NCBI GenBank assembly: GCA_021731385.1
Contig: JAKFXM010000007.1
Coordinates: 1-5,901 of the forward strand
From: Methanobacteriota archaeon
GTDB lineage: Archaea; Altiarchaeota; Altiarchaeia; IMC4; QMZM01
DNA: 5,901 bases
Reading direction: 5' to 3'
The position numbers and the translations under genes were made by a program. The notes beneath the pieces were generated by a model that did no database searches, was not told the DNA's origin, and saw only the letters and a list, made by a program, of their open reading frames with translations. Positions 1 to 5,743 of the stretch are shown here, in pieces. Position 1 is the first letter of the stretch; the number at the start of each line of letters is the position of its first letter.

Positions 1-634
1 AAATTTCCTTAATCTTCAGTTCAATCGGAATGGCCATAGCATAATTCCTAAACTCCCCATCCATATACGGAAATCTTAATTCAATTTTATTCAAACTACA
101 GATTGCCATATCCCCATCCAACTGCTCTTTGTAGATATTTTCCACATCATCCCTAATCATATCAGTAAGCTTACTATAACCGCCATCTGCAAGACCTTCA
201 ACATATCTGTTATAACCGCCAAATAACTCATCCCCGCCCTGCCCGCAGAGCATTACCTTCAAGCCATCATTACTGGCATTTTTTGAGGCAATGTAAAATG
301 GAATCCCAACGCCGACTTTTACGGGATTTGTAGTGCCTAACGCAGAGATTACTTTGGATAGGGAATTCTCAATATCTTTTTCTGTAATTTCAATAACCCC
401 TACATTAAGATTTTTTGAATGGGAATAATCCTGAAATTTTTTTACATAGTCCAGATCCACAGAGCCTTTAATCCCTACAGAATATGCATTAACAACTGAA
501 AATCTGCTCGCAAGAACTGCAATAATTGTTGAATCGATTCCTGCAGAGAATATGACGCCAATTCTATCTATATTACACGCCTTCTCCATGGCCTTTAAAA
601 GAAGTTCATTCAAATTTCTCGTATATTCTTCCAT
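1..634 (-). CDS. Stand-alone asparagine-synthetase-type PP-loop (amidotransferase) protein, 3' end missing
   Basis: This 211-codon partial reading frame starts at ATG 634 and runs off the left edge. Seen: an ATP-pyrophosphatase loop at residues 29-36 (FSAGIDST), a GQGGDELFGGY block at 131-141 and a LRFPYMDGEF block at 187-195. These match in order the P-loop, the GxGxDExFxGY motif and the ARxPFLD-type motif of the C-terminal synthetase domain of AsnB. Family knowledge: this domain adenylates the side-chain carboxylate of aspartate (or a related acid) and passes ammonia to it. The N-terminal class II glutaminase domain that makes up about 200 residues of normal AsnB is absent: the P-loop lies 30 residues from the start, and a stop lies eight codons upstream of ATG 634. 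The P-loop reads S-A-G rather than the usual S-G-G. No ribosome-binding site is visible. The gene lies 21 bases after the small membrane-protein gene, so it is probably the third gene of the glnA1 operon. The substrate is inferred; a related amide-forming reaction is possible. Confidence 0.85.
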   Translation of the reverse strand, partial: MEEYTRNLNELLLKAMEKACNIDRIGVIFSAGIDSTIIAVLASRFSVVNAYSVGIKGSVDLDYVKKFQDYSHSKNLNVGVIEITEKDIENSLSKVISALGTTNPVKVGVGIPFYIASKNASNDGLKVMLCGQGGDELFGGYNRYVEGLADGGYSKLTDMIRDDVENIYKEQLDGDMAICSLNKIELRFPYMDGEFRNYAMAIPIELKIKEI

Positions 635-655
635 TGATATAGATACACATTCAAA

Positions 656-904
656 TTATTTTCCAATCTTGGTTAATTTTTTTGCCCGGATGTGCATCTG
701 TATTACCTCGATTGATATCAGGGCAGTAATTATCATGATTGCAATCACACTGCTATCTCTGAAAAAAATCTTGTCAACAACTTTGTAAGTATGCAGAATA
801 AGGATTAAAAACCACAGAAAACCCGTAAATATCATAAAATGGTTGTATTTCTTCCTTATCTTATGAATTTCATCATTATCTTTGTCTTTATCCATTTTAT
901 GCAT
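656..904 (-). CDS. Small two-helix membrane protein coupled to glnA1, function unknown
   Basis: This is an 82-residue protein I do not recognise. The N-terminus (residues 1-20) is very rich in Lys, Asp and His. Two hydrophobic stretches follow, at about 23-40 (MIFTGFLWFLILIL core) and 51-70 (SSVIAIMIITALISIEVIQM), joined by a short charged loop, and the tail is basic (RAKKLTKIGK). The charge pattern suggests a hairpin with both ends in the cytoplasm. There is no signal peptide and no cysteine. Its ATG shares one base with the glnA1 stop (TAATG), the usual arrangement for translational coupling; a second ATG at 895 is a possible alternative start. The gene lies between glutamine synthetase and the PP-loop enzyme in the same direction. 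It is too short to be an Amt ammonium transporter and has no P-II-like features. A membrane anchor or small regulator of a neighbouring enzyme is only a guess from its position. Close packing with its neighbours and the clear helix pattern make it likely to be a real gene. Confidence 0.72.
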   Translation of the reverse strand: MHKMDKDKDNDEIHKIRKKYNHFMIFTGFLWFLILILHTYKVVDKIFFRDSSVIAIMIITALISIEVIQMHIRAKKLTKIGK

Positions 905-906
905 TA
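902..906 (-). promoter_or_regulatory. Stop/start overlap (TAATG) coupling glnA1 to the membrane protein
   Basis: On the minus strand the glnA1 stop TAA (906-904) and the next ATG (904-902) share the A at 904. A ribosome finishing glnA1 can restart directly, which explains the lack of a separate Shine-Dalgarno motif for the small gene and links its output to that of glutamine synthetase. Confidence 0.75.
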
Positions 907-2259
907 GAGAATTTCAAAATACTTGTCAATCTCCCAATTTGTCACCTGGATTATGTATTCTTCCCACTCTGCTTTTTTTGCATCTAGGTATCGTTCATAT
1001 GTGTGTTTGCCCAATGTTTCCAGCATTATTCTGTCCTTCTGGAATTCCTCAATTGCTTCATAAAGCGAAGCAGGCAGTTTCTTGATATTCAAATCGGATA
1101 ATTTTCTATCGTCAAAACCATATACATCCTCTTCAACGGGTTTCGGGGCTTTAATTTTTTTCTTAATTCCATCTAATCCCGATATAAGCATTACTGCAAA
1201 TGCAAGATATGGATTGCAACTTGGATCTGGACACCTCAATTCAGCCCTTGTCGACTGCTCCCGCCCTACGGAATACATAGGAACCCTGATCAATGCAGAT
1301 CTGTTTGTCTGACCCCAACATATATACACTGGGGCTTCATAGCCCGGAACAAGCCTTTTGTATGAATTCACTATCGGTGAGAGGACTGCTGACATAGCCC
1401 TCACATGTTCCAATTGACCTGCAATGAAAGAATATGCGATATCCGAAAGTTTGTATTTATCCCCTGGATTATAGAATGCGTTTCTTCTGGTTTTTATGTC
1501 AAATAAACTCTGATGCACATGCATCCCCGTACCATTAACTCCGAATATCGGCTTTGGCATAAATGTGGCATATAAGTCGTGTGTATTTGCGATTGCCTTC
1601 ACAGTATATTTGAATGTTACTGCATTGTCAGCGGTTTTCAGGGCTTCATCATATCTGAAATCAATTTCGTGTTGTCCGGGAGCGACTTCATGATGGCCCA
1701 TCTCCACCGTCATTCCAATTCTCTCAAGTGCAAAGACTATATCCCTCCTTACATCAGAGGCTAAATCCCTTGGCGAAAAATCGAAATATCCTGCGACATC
1801 ATGTGGCACTGGTGAAATTCTTGGCCCATTGTTAATCTTGTTGAATAAAAAGAATTCCAATTCCGGTCCTGTATTGTAAATGAATCCCTCCTTTTTTGCT
1901 TCCTCAACAGCCCGCTTTAATATGTACCTTGGGTCACCCTCAAAAGGCTTCCCGTTAGGCTTGTAGACATCAGCAATAATTCTGGCTTCTGCCCTCTCCA
2001 TAGGTCTCCATGGAAGAACTGCATATGTAGACGGATCCGGCTTCAGATACATGTCACTCTCACATATCCTCACAAATCCTTCTATAGAGGAACCGTCAAA
2101 CCATGTACCTCTTTCAAGTGATTCCTCAAGCTGCTCAACAGGAATAGTAACGCTCTTGACAGAACCTAGCATATCGGTAAACTGAAGTTTTACAAGTTTA
2201 ACATCATCCTTTTTAACCCTATCTAGAAGCCATTCTTTTAATTCGTCAGCTTTTGTCAT
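904..2259 (-). CDS. glnA: Glutamine synthetase type I (alpha-like), paralog 1
   Basis: A full-length 451-residue cytoplasmic enzyme that makes glutamine from glutamate, ammonia and ATP; the family forms dodecamers. The N-terminal beta-grasp domain (about 1-105) contains FDGSSIEGF at 54-62. The catalytic domain shows GPELEFF at 131-137 (metal ligands E133 and E135), HHEVAPGQHEID at 189-200 (E191, E198), NGTGMHVHQSL at 242-252 (H247), the flap NSYKRLVPGYEAP ending at 310 (E308), NRSALIR at 319-325 and RAELR at 338-342. All key catalytic positions are present. The protein lacks the NLYDLPPEE adenylylation sequence of enterobacterial GSI-beta; the matching region reads EEDVYGFDD (Y380), so control by adenylylation is unlikely. 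R64 matches the position of Bacillus Arg62, which acts in feedback inhibition of GSI-alpha enzymes. It follows gltB by 80 bases and overlaps the next gene by one base. No Shine-Dalgarno motif precedes the ATG, but a TATA-like tract sits about 26 bases upstream, as expected for a leaderless start. Confidence 0.97.
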   Translation of the reverse strand: MTKADELKEWLLDRVKKDDVKLVKLQFTDMLGSVKSVTIPVEQLEESLERGTWFDGSSIEGFVRICESDMYLKPDPSTYAVLPWRPMERAEARIIADVYKPNGKPFEGDPRYILKRAVEEAKKEGFIYNTGPELEFFLFNKINNGPRISPVPHDVAGYFDFSPRDLASDVRRDIVFALERIGMTVEMGHHEVAPGQHEIDFRYDEALKTADNAVTFKYTVKAIANTHDLYATFMPKPIFGVNGTGMHVHQSLFDIKTRRNAFYNPGDKYKLSDIAYSFIAGQLEHVRAMSAVLSPIVNSYKRLVPGYEAPVYICWGQTNRSALIRVPMYSVGREQSTRAELRCPDPSCNPYLAFAVMLISGLDGIKKKIKAPKPVEEDVYGFDDRKLSDLNIKKLPASLYEAIEEFQKDRIMLETLGKHTYERYLDAKKAEWEEYIIQVTNWEIDKYFEIL

Positions 2260-2273
2260 ATAAAAGATTAAAA

Positions 2274-2290
2274 CTTATAGAATAAAAAAG
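2274..2290 (-). promoter_or_regulatory. Probable leaderless promoter (TATA-like) of glnA1
   Basis: On the minus strand the tract TTTTTTATTCTATAAG is centred about 25 bases before the glnA1 ATG, the distance at which an archaeal TATA box places transcription at or next to the start codon. No Shine-Dalgarno sequence lies between it and the ATG. The match to the TTTATATA consensus is loose, and the tract overlaps a U-rich stretch that could also end gltB transcripts. Confidence 0.45.
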
Positions 2291-2295
2291 AAAAA
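2278..2295 (-). terminator. U-rich tract after gltB, possible partial terminator
   Basis: Read on the minus strand this is TTTTTCTTTTTTATTCTA, 45-62 bases after the gltB stop. Archaeal intrinsic termination needs only U-rich runs, without a hairpin. The same 18 bases occur in the strong tract after glnA2 (4131-4148). It may uncouple gltB from glnA1 in part, though it also overlaps the presumed glnA1 promoter. Confidence 0.4.
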
Positions 2296-2339
2296 TTGAG
2301 GAATGGAGAAAGGATTTTACAATCTCAGTGTCATTCCTA

Positions 2340-3932
2340 TCACCCCAGGATGTTCTCCATCTCTTTCTGCTCAAAGTCCTCCAGAAGTGGTATTCCAGTA
2401 ACCTTGCTGGCTCTTTCTGTTAGCGATGCTATGTCACCCCTGTCAAGGAGTTCCAGATTCCACTTCCTAACGCCGGCCATAAGCTGCCTTAATCCAACGC
2501 CAAGCCTGTCAACAAAGTAGGTATAAAGACCTATCGCTTCCCATGGCAATTTCTTTGAGTCATTTCCAAATTTATCGTTTATTTCCATGCTTGTGATAAA
2601 GAACTGCTCTGGTCTGTTTCCAAACATCGCTGCAAATTTTTCTGGAAGCCTATCCTCCTTTGCAAGATTCACATAGTGCTTTGACTTCATTACTGCAGTT
2701 AGCGGGGCCCTTGCCATTGCTATTGCCTTTACATGCGGTTTATTGCCAAGATTGCTCATCGCTATAGACTTGAAGATTTGAGTTTCATTGACAAATCCAC
2801 CCGCCATTGCAATGTCTGGAATGTGCTTATTTTTCTTACTTAAAATTTCAATTGCTCTTAGAAGTTGTGCCTCAAGGTAAACTGTGGGTGTTGAAGCCTC
2901 GTTCATCATTGGAACCGGACTCATACCAGTTCCACCACCCGCCCCGTCAAATGTAACGAGGTCTATATTCGCCTCAGATGCAAGTTTTAGTGTAAGTGCT
3001 ACAACAGCAGGCCTATAAGCCCCCGTCTTTAGGAATATCTTCTTTGCACCCTGTTCCCTAAGTTGATCTATGTCTTCAAGAAATGCATCGTTATCCACCA
3101 TACCAACCCTGCTGTGCCTCTCAAATGATTCAAAGACCTTGTTCTTGAATGCCTCCTGAACGGCTGGATTTTCCGGGTCCGGGTGGACAATATAGCCCCT
3201 CTTTTTAAGCATTATTGCCTTGTCCAAATCATTGATCCTTACCTCACCGCCGATTGCCTTAGCACCCTGACCCCATTTTCTCTCTATTACATTTACCTCA
3301 AGTTTTGAGATTGCATAGGTATCAACACCGCTTCTCTGATCCTCTACATTGGTTTGGACAACAATGTCGCCGTATTTGCCATCCCAAAATTCCCTGTATT
3401 TTTCAACCCTGTATTTAAGATCCTCTGAGTATGTTACCTTTCCCTTCGAGTCAAATTTTGCCTTTGGATCCATTCCGCAGACATTTTCCCCTATAGCCTC
3501 GACTGTTCCGGAAATTGCAGCACCGACTGCAAGACCGTCCCAGTTTTTCTTCGCTACTGCTGTTGAACCAAGACCTGCTATTATTACGGGAACTTTAATA
3601 GGAATACCGCCAACTGAACTTTCTACATTAACCTCTGGAAATGTCGCCTTGTCTGGATCTGGCTCAATACCTGCAGCACTTCTAACATCAACCATTATCT
3701 GTAGGTGCGACCAGTCAAGAAGGTAGTCCTTGTTGGACGATGCGGTACTCTTTCCGAATTCCGCCGGGTCTGGATAGAGAACCTCCCTACCCCTGAATGC
3801 AGACCTTCCAATTTCACACAAGACTCCGCATCCTTCAATACATATCGGGCACATGCCGCTCATTGGATTTATATCCTTCACCCTTAGCATAGTTCCGCTA
3901 GTAGACCTTGCATTTGCGTATATGTCAGCCAT
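2340..3932 (-). CDS. gltB: FMN-binding glutamate synthase family protein (synthase domain only)
   Basis: A 530-residue protein matching the central FMN barrel of glutamate synthase, which reduces the 2-iminoglutarate made from 2-oxoglutarate and ammonia. Seen: KWGQGAKAIGGEV at 219-231 (the QGAKPGEGG block of GltB), FDGAGGGTGMSP at 328-339 (the GGTGASP block at the 2-oxoglutarate/FMN site) and AMAGGFVNETQI at 375-386 (the DGGI-type phosphate-binding loop). The N-terminus has four cysteines, C28-x2-C31-x3-C35-x3-C39, likely to hold an iron-sulfur cluster. The class II glutaminase domain and the C-terminal GXGXG domain of bacterial GltB are absent, and no cysteine lies beyond residue 152, so the canonical 3Fe-4S site after the barrel is missing. 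This fits split archaeal glutamate synthases; the electron donor is not visible here. ATG 3932 is preferred because GGTG sits six bases upstream; in-frame GTG 3941 and TTG 3944 would add three or four residues. It lies between the two glutamine synthetase genes, so it probably works in a GS/GOGAT cycle. Confidence 0.88.
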   Translation of the reverse strand: MADIYANARSTSGTMLRVKDINPMSGMCPICIEGCGVLCEIGRSAFRGREVLYPDPAEFGKSTASSNKDYLLDWSHLQIMVDVRSAAGIEPDPDKATFPEVNVESSVGGIPIKVPVIIAGLGSTAVAKKNWDGLAVGAAISGTVEAIGENVCGMDPKAKFDSKGKVTYSEDLKYRVEKYREFWDGKYGDIVVQTNVEDQRSGVDTYAISKLEVNVIERKWGQGAKAIGGEVRINDLDKAIMLKKRGYIVHPDPENPAVQEAFKNKVFESFERHSRVGMVDNDAFLEDIDQLREQGAKKIFLKTGAYRPAVVALTLKLASEANIDLVTFDGAGGGTGMSPVPMMNEASTPTVYLEAQLLRAIEILSKKNKHIPDIAMAGGFVNETQIFKSIAMSNLGNKPHVKAIAMARAPLTAVMKSKHYVNLAKEDRLPEKFAAMFGNRPEQFFITSMEINDKFGNDSKKLPWEAIGLYTYFVDRLGVGLRQLMAGVRKWNLELLDRGDIASLTERASKVTGIPLLEDFEQKEMENILG

Positions 3933-3938
3933 TTTGTT

Positions 3939-3942
3939 CACC
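3939..3942 (-). promoter_or_regulatory. Ribosome-binding site deciding the gltB start
   Basis: GGTG on the minus strand lies six bases before ATG 3932 and can pair with the CACC of the 16S rRNA tail. It overlaps the alternative GTG and TTG codons, which favours the ATG as the true start. The match is short. Confidence 0.5.
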
Positions 3943-4006
3943 AAGTTATTTTTGATAAATCTAAGCTTATTATATCCCTTATTTAAAAGGCACCAGTTTA
4001 ATAAAA

Positions 4007-4030
4007 AAACTTTATTTATAAAAAAAGTTT
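4007..4030. repeat. 24-bp near-perfect inverted repeat around a TATA core, upstream of gltB
   Basis: Half-sites AAACTTT and AAAGTTT flank a TTTATAAA-type core centred between 4018 and 4019. Eleven of twelve base pairs match; the only mismatch is 4014/4023. The core resembles an archaeal TATA box about 80 bases before the gltB ATG. A dimeric repressor binding here would block TBP. In DNA this AT-rich, part of the symmetry could arise by chance. Confidence 0.5.
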
Positions 4031-4123
4031 CATAATTAAATTATATAACGCAAAAAAGTTTTGGGATGATTAGGAAGTTATAGAAAACAGTAAAATAGCA
4101 TAAAGAAGTAAGATAAACAAAAT

Positions 4124-4150
4124 TAAAAAATAGAATAAAAAAGAAAAAAA
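4124..4150 (-). terminator. U-rich terminator of glnA2
   Basis: The RNA-like strand reads seven T, C, six T, ATTCTA and six T, beginning 11 bases after the glnA2 stop. Such repeated U runs are the normal archaeal intrinsic terminator. It suggests that glnA2 is mainly transcribed apart from gltB. Confidence 0.7.
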
Positions 4151-4160
4151 TAGATAGGAC

Positions 4161-5501
4161 TTATAATATAGATAGATACTTGTCTATCTCATATTTGCTC
4201 ACATGAAGCCTATAATTATCCCACTCGATTCTCTTGTTGTCTATAAACTTTTCGAAGATGTGATCCCCTAATGCATTCCTCACAAGGTCGCTCTCTTCGG
4301 TCACTTTAATAGCCTCGGAAAGGCTTCCGGGGACTGTTGCAATACCTCTATTGCCTCTTTCTGCATCATTCATCCCATATATATCCTCTTCTATCGGATC
4401 AGGTAGTTCATACTTATTGTCAACCCCTTCAAGACCTGCTGCAAGCATCACACTAAAAGCCAGATAAGGGTTACATGCAGGATCAGGTGACCTAAGCTCG
4501 GCCCTTGTAGCCTTCTCTTTTCCTGGCTTATATTCAGGCACCCTGACAAGTGCAGACCTGTTCCGTTTAGCCCATGAGATATAGCAAGGGGCTTCATAGC
4601 CCGGAACCAGCCTCTTATAGGAATTAACCCACTGATTTAATACGGATGTAATCTCAGCTATATGTTTCAAAAGCCCTGCTATGTATGATCTTGCTGTATC
4701 AGATAGATAATATCTGTCATTTGCGTCAAAGAATGCATTTTTATCCCCCTTAAACAAGGACTGGTGAACATGCATCCCACTACCATTCTGTCCGAAAATC
4801 GGTTTGGGTATGAATGATGCATGGATTCCGTGCTTTAATGCGATCTCCTTAACAACCAGACGATAGGTCATCGCAGAATCTGCCATATTTAGTGCATCAG
4901 TATACCTTAAGTCTATCTCATGTTGTGACGGTGCAACCTCATGATGACTGTATTCTACGGGTATCCCAATTTTCTCAAGCGTCTGGACAGTCTCCCTGCG
5001 CAGATCACTTGCAACATCAAGGGGTGTAAGGTCAAAGTATCCACCACTGTCAAGCCCCTCAGGTGCCTGAGCACTCTTAAAGTAGAAGAATTCGAGTTCT
5101 GGACCTACATAGAATGTGTACCCCTTCTTCTTGGCCTTCTCTATGTTCCTCGTTAAGGCCCATCTTGGGCATCCATCATATGGCTTTCCATTTGGTTCAA
5201 GTATGTCGCAAAACATTCTTGCAACTGCATCCTCCTTAGGTCTCCAGGGTATTATCTGGAAGGTGCTTGGGTCAGGCATGGCAATCATATCGCTTTCATA
5301 TATCCTTGCGAATCCCTCAATTGATGAGCCATCAAAACCCATTCCCTCATTTAATGCAGTCTCCAATTCTGGTTTTGTTATTGCAAAACTCTTCAGAAAT
5401 CCGAGAATATCGGTAAACCAGAGCCTTATAAATTTCACATCGTTTTCTTCAACTGCTTTCAGCACATATTCCTTGTCCTTCAGTGTTTTTGTTTTAGACA
5501 T
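4161..5501 (-). CDS. glnA: Glutamine synthetase type I (alpha-like), paralog 2
   Basis: A full-length 446-residue glutamine synthetase, clearly homologous to the 451-residue paralog at 904-2259 but diverged along its whole length. Catalytic landmarks are all present: FDGSSIEGF at 56-64, GPELEFF at 133-139 (E135, E137), HHEVAPSQHEID at 186-197 (E188, E195), NGSGMHVHQSL at 239-249 (H244), NSYKRLVPGYEAP ending at 305 (E303), NRSALVR at 314-320 and RAELR at 333-337. The adenylylation-type sequence is absent; that region reads EEDIYGMND (Y375). The arginine of the GFARI block (R66) matches Bacillus Arg62. It differs from paralog 1 by a shorter loop at about 141-154 and different residues after FDGSSIEGF (ARIYES versus VRICES). 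The start is secure: GAGGTGAT lies nine bases upstream of the ATG. It is transcribed divergently from an Lrp-type regulator and is followed by a strong U-rich terminator. Both paralogs look active; one could serve a different nitrogen state or make a related gamma-glutamyl product. Confidence 0.97.
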   Translation of the reverse strand: MSKTKTLKDKEYVLKAVEENDVKFIRLWFTDILGFLKSFAITKPELETALNEGMGFDGSSIEGFARIYESDMIAMPDPSTFQIIPWRPKEDAVARMFCDILEPNGKPYDGCPRWALTRNIEKAKKKGYTFYVGPELEFFYFKSAQAPEGLDSGGYFDLTPLDVASDLRRETVQTLEKIGIPVEYSHHEVAPSQHEIDLRYTDALNMADSAMTYRLVVKEIALKHGIHASFIPKPIFGQNGSGMHVHQSLFKGDKNAFFDANDRYYLSDTARSYIAGLLKHIAEITSVLNQWVNSYKRLVPGYEAPCYISWAKRNRSALVRVPEYKPGKEKATRAELRSPDPACNPYLAFSVMLAAGLEGVDNKYELPDPIEEDIYGMNDAERGNRGIATVPGSLSEAIKVTEESDLVRNALGDHIFEKFIDNKRIEWDNYRLHVSKYEIDKYLSIL

Positions 5502-5510
5502 TTTAATTAA

Positions 5511-5518
5511 ATCACCTC
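5511..5518 (-). promoter_or_regulatory. Strong Shine-Dalgarno site of glnA2
   Basis: GAGGTGAT on the minus strand is fully complementary to the archaeal 16S rRNA 3' end (AUCACCUC) and lies nine bases before ATG 5501. It fixes the glnA2 start and shows that this transcript has a leader, unlike the probable leaderless glnA1 and regulator transcripts. Confidence 0.9.
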
Positions 5519-5570
5519 ATGTCTGTTACATATATGAATTTTATTGCTTAAAAATTGATGATTTGTATAA

Positions 5571-5580
5571 TAAATATAAA
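5571..5580 (-). promoter_or_regulatory. Probable TATA box of glnA2
   Basis: TTTATATTTA on the minus strand is a good archaeal TATA match. A start about 25 bases downstream (near 5550) would give a leader of roughly 50 bases containing the Shine-Dalgarno site. Neighbouring AT-rich stretches could also serve. Confidence 0.55.
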
Positions 5581-5714
5581 TAAAATTGTAATATTCATCA
5601 AGAAATCTACTTAAAAGTCCTTGCCAGGCCATGTAACTTAGAGAATTCATTAAAAATAATCATCATCCAATGAAAATTTACTAAAATTTGTCTGATTACC
5701 TACAAAAGTTATTA

Positions 5715-5722
5715 TTTTTATA
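5715..5722 (+). promoter_or_regulatory. TATA box of the Lrp-type regulator, leaderless promoter
   Basis: TTTTTATA is centred about 25 bases before ATG 5744, with a purine-rich CAAAAG (5702-5707) upstream where a BRE could lie. No Shine-Dalgarno motif lies before the ATG. The spacing predicts transcription starting at or within a base or two of the start codon. Confidence 0.65.
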
Positions 5723-5743
5723 CCCAAAATTATAAAAACTATT

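Larger units (their letters stand above)
3945..4160. promoter_or_regulatory. Control region between glnA2 and gltB
   Basis: This 216-base, very AT-rich region (228 bases counting from the preferred gltB ATG) holds no gene. Read on the minus strand it contains the glnA2 terminator (4124-4150), then several TATA-like stretches: TTATATAATTTAA at about 4035-4047, TTTATAAATA inside a dyad at 4007-4030, TTTTAAATAA at about 3980-3989 and GATATAATAA near 3967-3976. A second, weaker dyad is centred on GGCACC at 3979-4004 (9 of 13 pairs by eye). Several start sites, or a regulator working close to the promoter, are possible. Which TATA is used cannot be told from sequence. Confidence 0.6.
5502..5743. 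promoter_or_regulatory. Divergent control region between glnA2 and the Lrp-type regulator
   Basis: These 242 AT-rich bases hold no gene. Towards glnA2 they contain a Shine-Dalgarno motif (5511-5518) and a TATA box (5571-5580). Towards the regulator they contain a TATA box at 5715-5722. Between them, at 5619-5633, is a GC-rich patch with a short GCC-A-GGC dyad that stands out from its surroundings. AAATTT-containing repeats lie at 5673-5689 just before the regulator promoter. This arrangement would let the regulator control both itself and glnA2. Confidence 0.6.

Noticed and set aside
552..788. 78-codon plus-strand frame
   Set aside because: It overlaps in antisense both the PP-loop gene and the membrane-protein gene, each of which has better support.
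3349..3726. 125-codon open frame on the plus strand
   Set aside because: It is fully antisense to the conserved glutamate synthase gene. The Ser/Pro/Thr-rich composition is typical of a reverse shadow.
3942..3944. TTG as the gltB start
   Set aside because: An ATG four codons downstream has a GGTG motif at the right distance; the TTG has none and would place that motif inside the gene.
5116..5583. 155-codon open frame on the plus strand
   Set aside because: It lies mostly antisense to the N-terminal half of glnA2 and crosses its promoter. Its translation has no domain, and it has no ribosome site.
5502..5743. NrpR-type operator (GGAA-N6-TTCC) near the glutamine synthetase promoters
   Set aside because: I looked for it in the three control regions and found no convincing copy.
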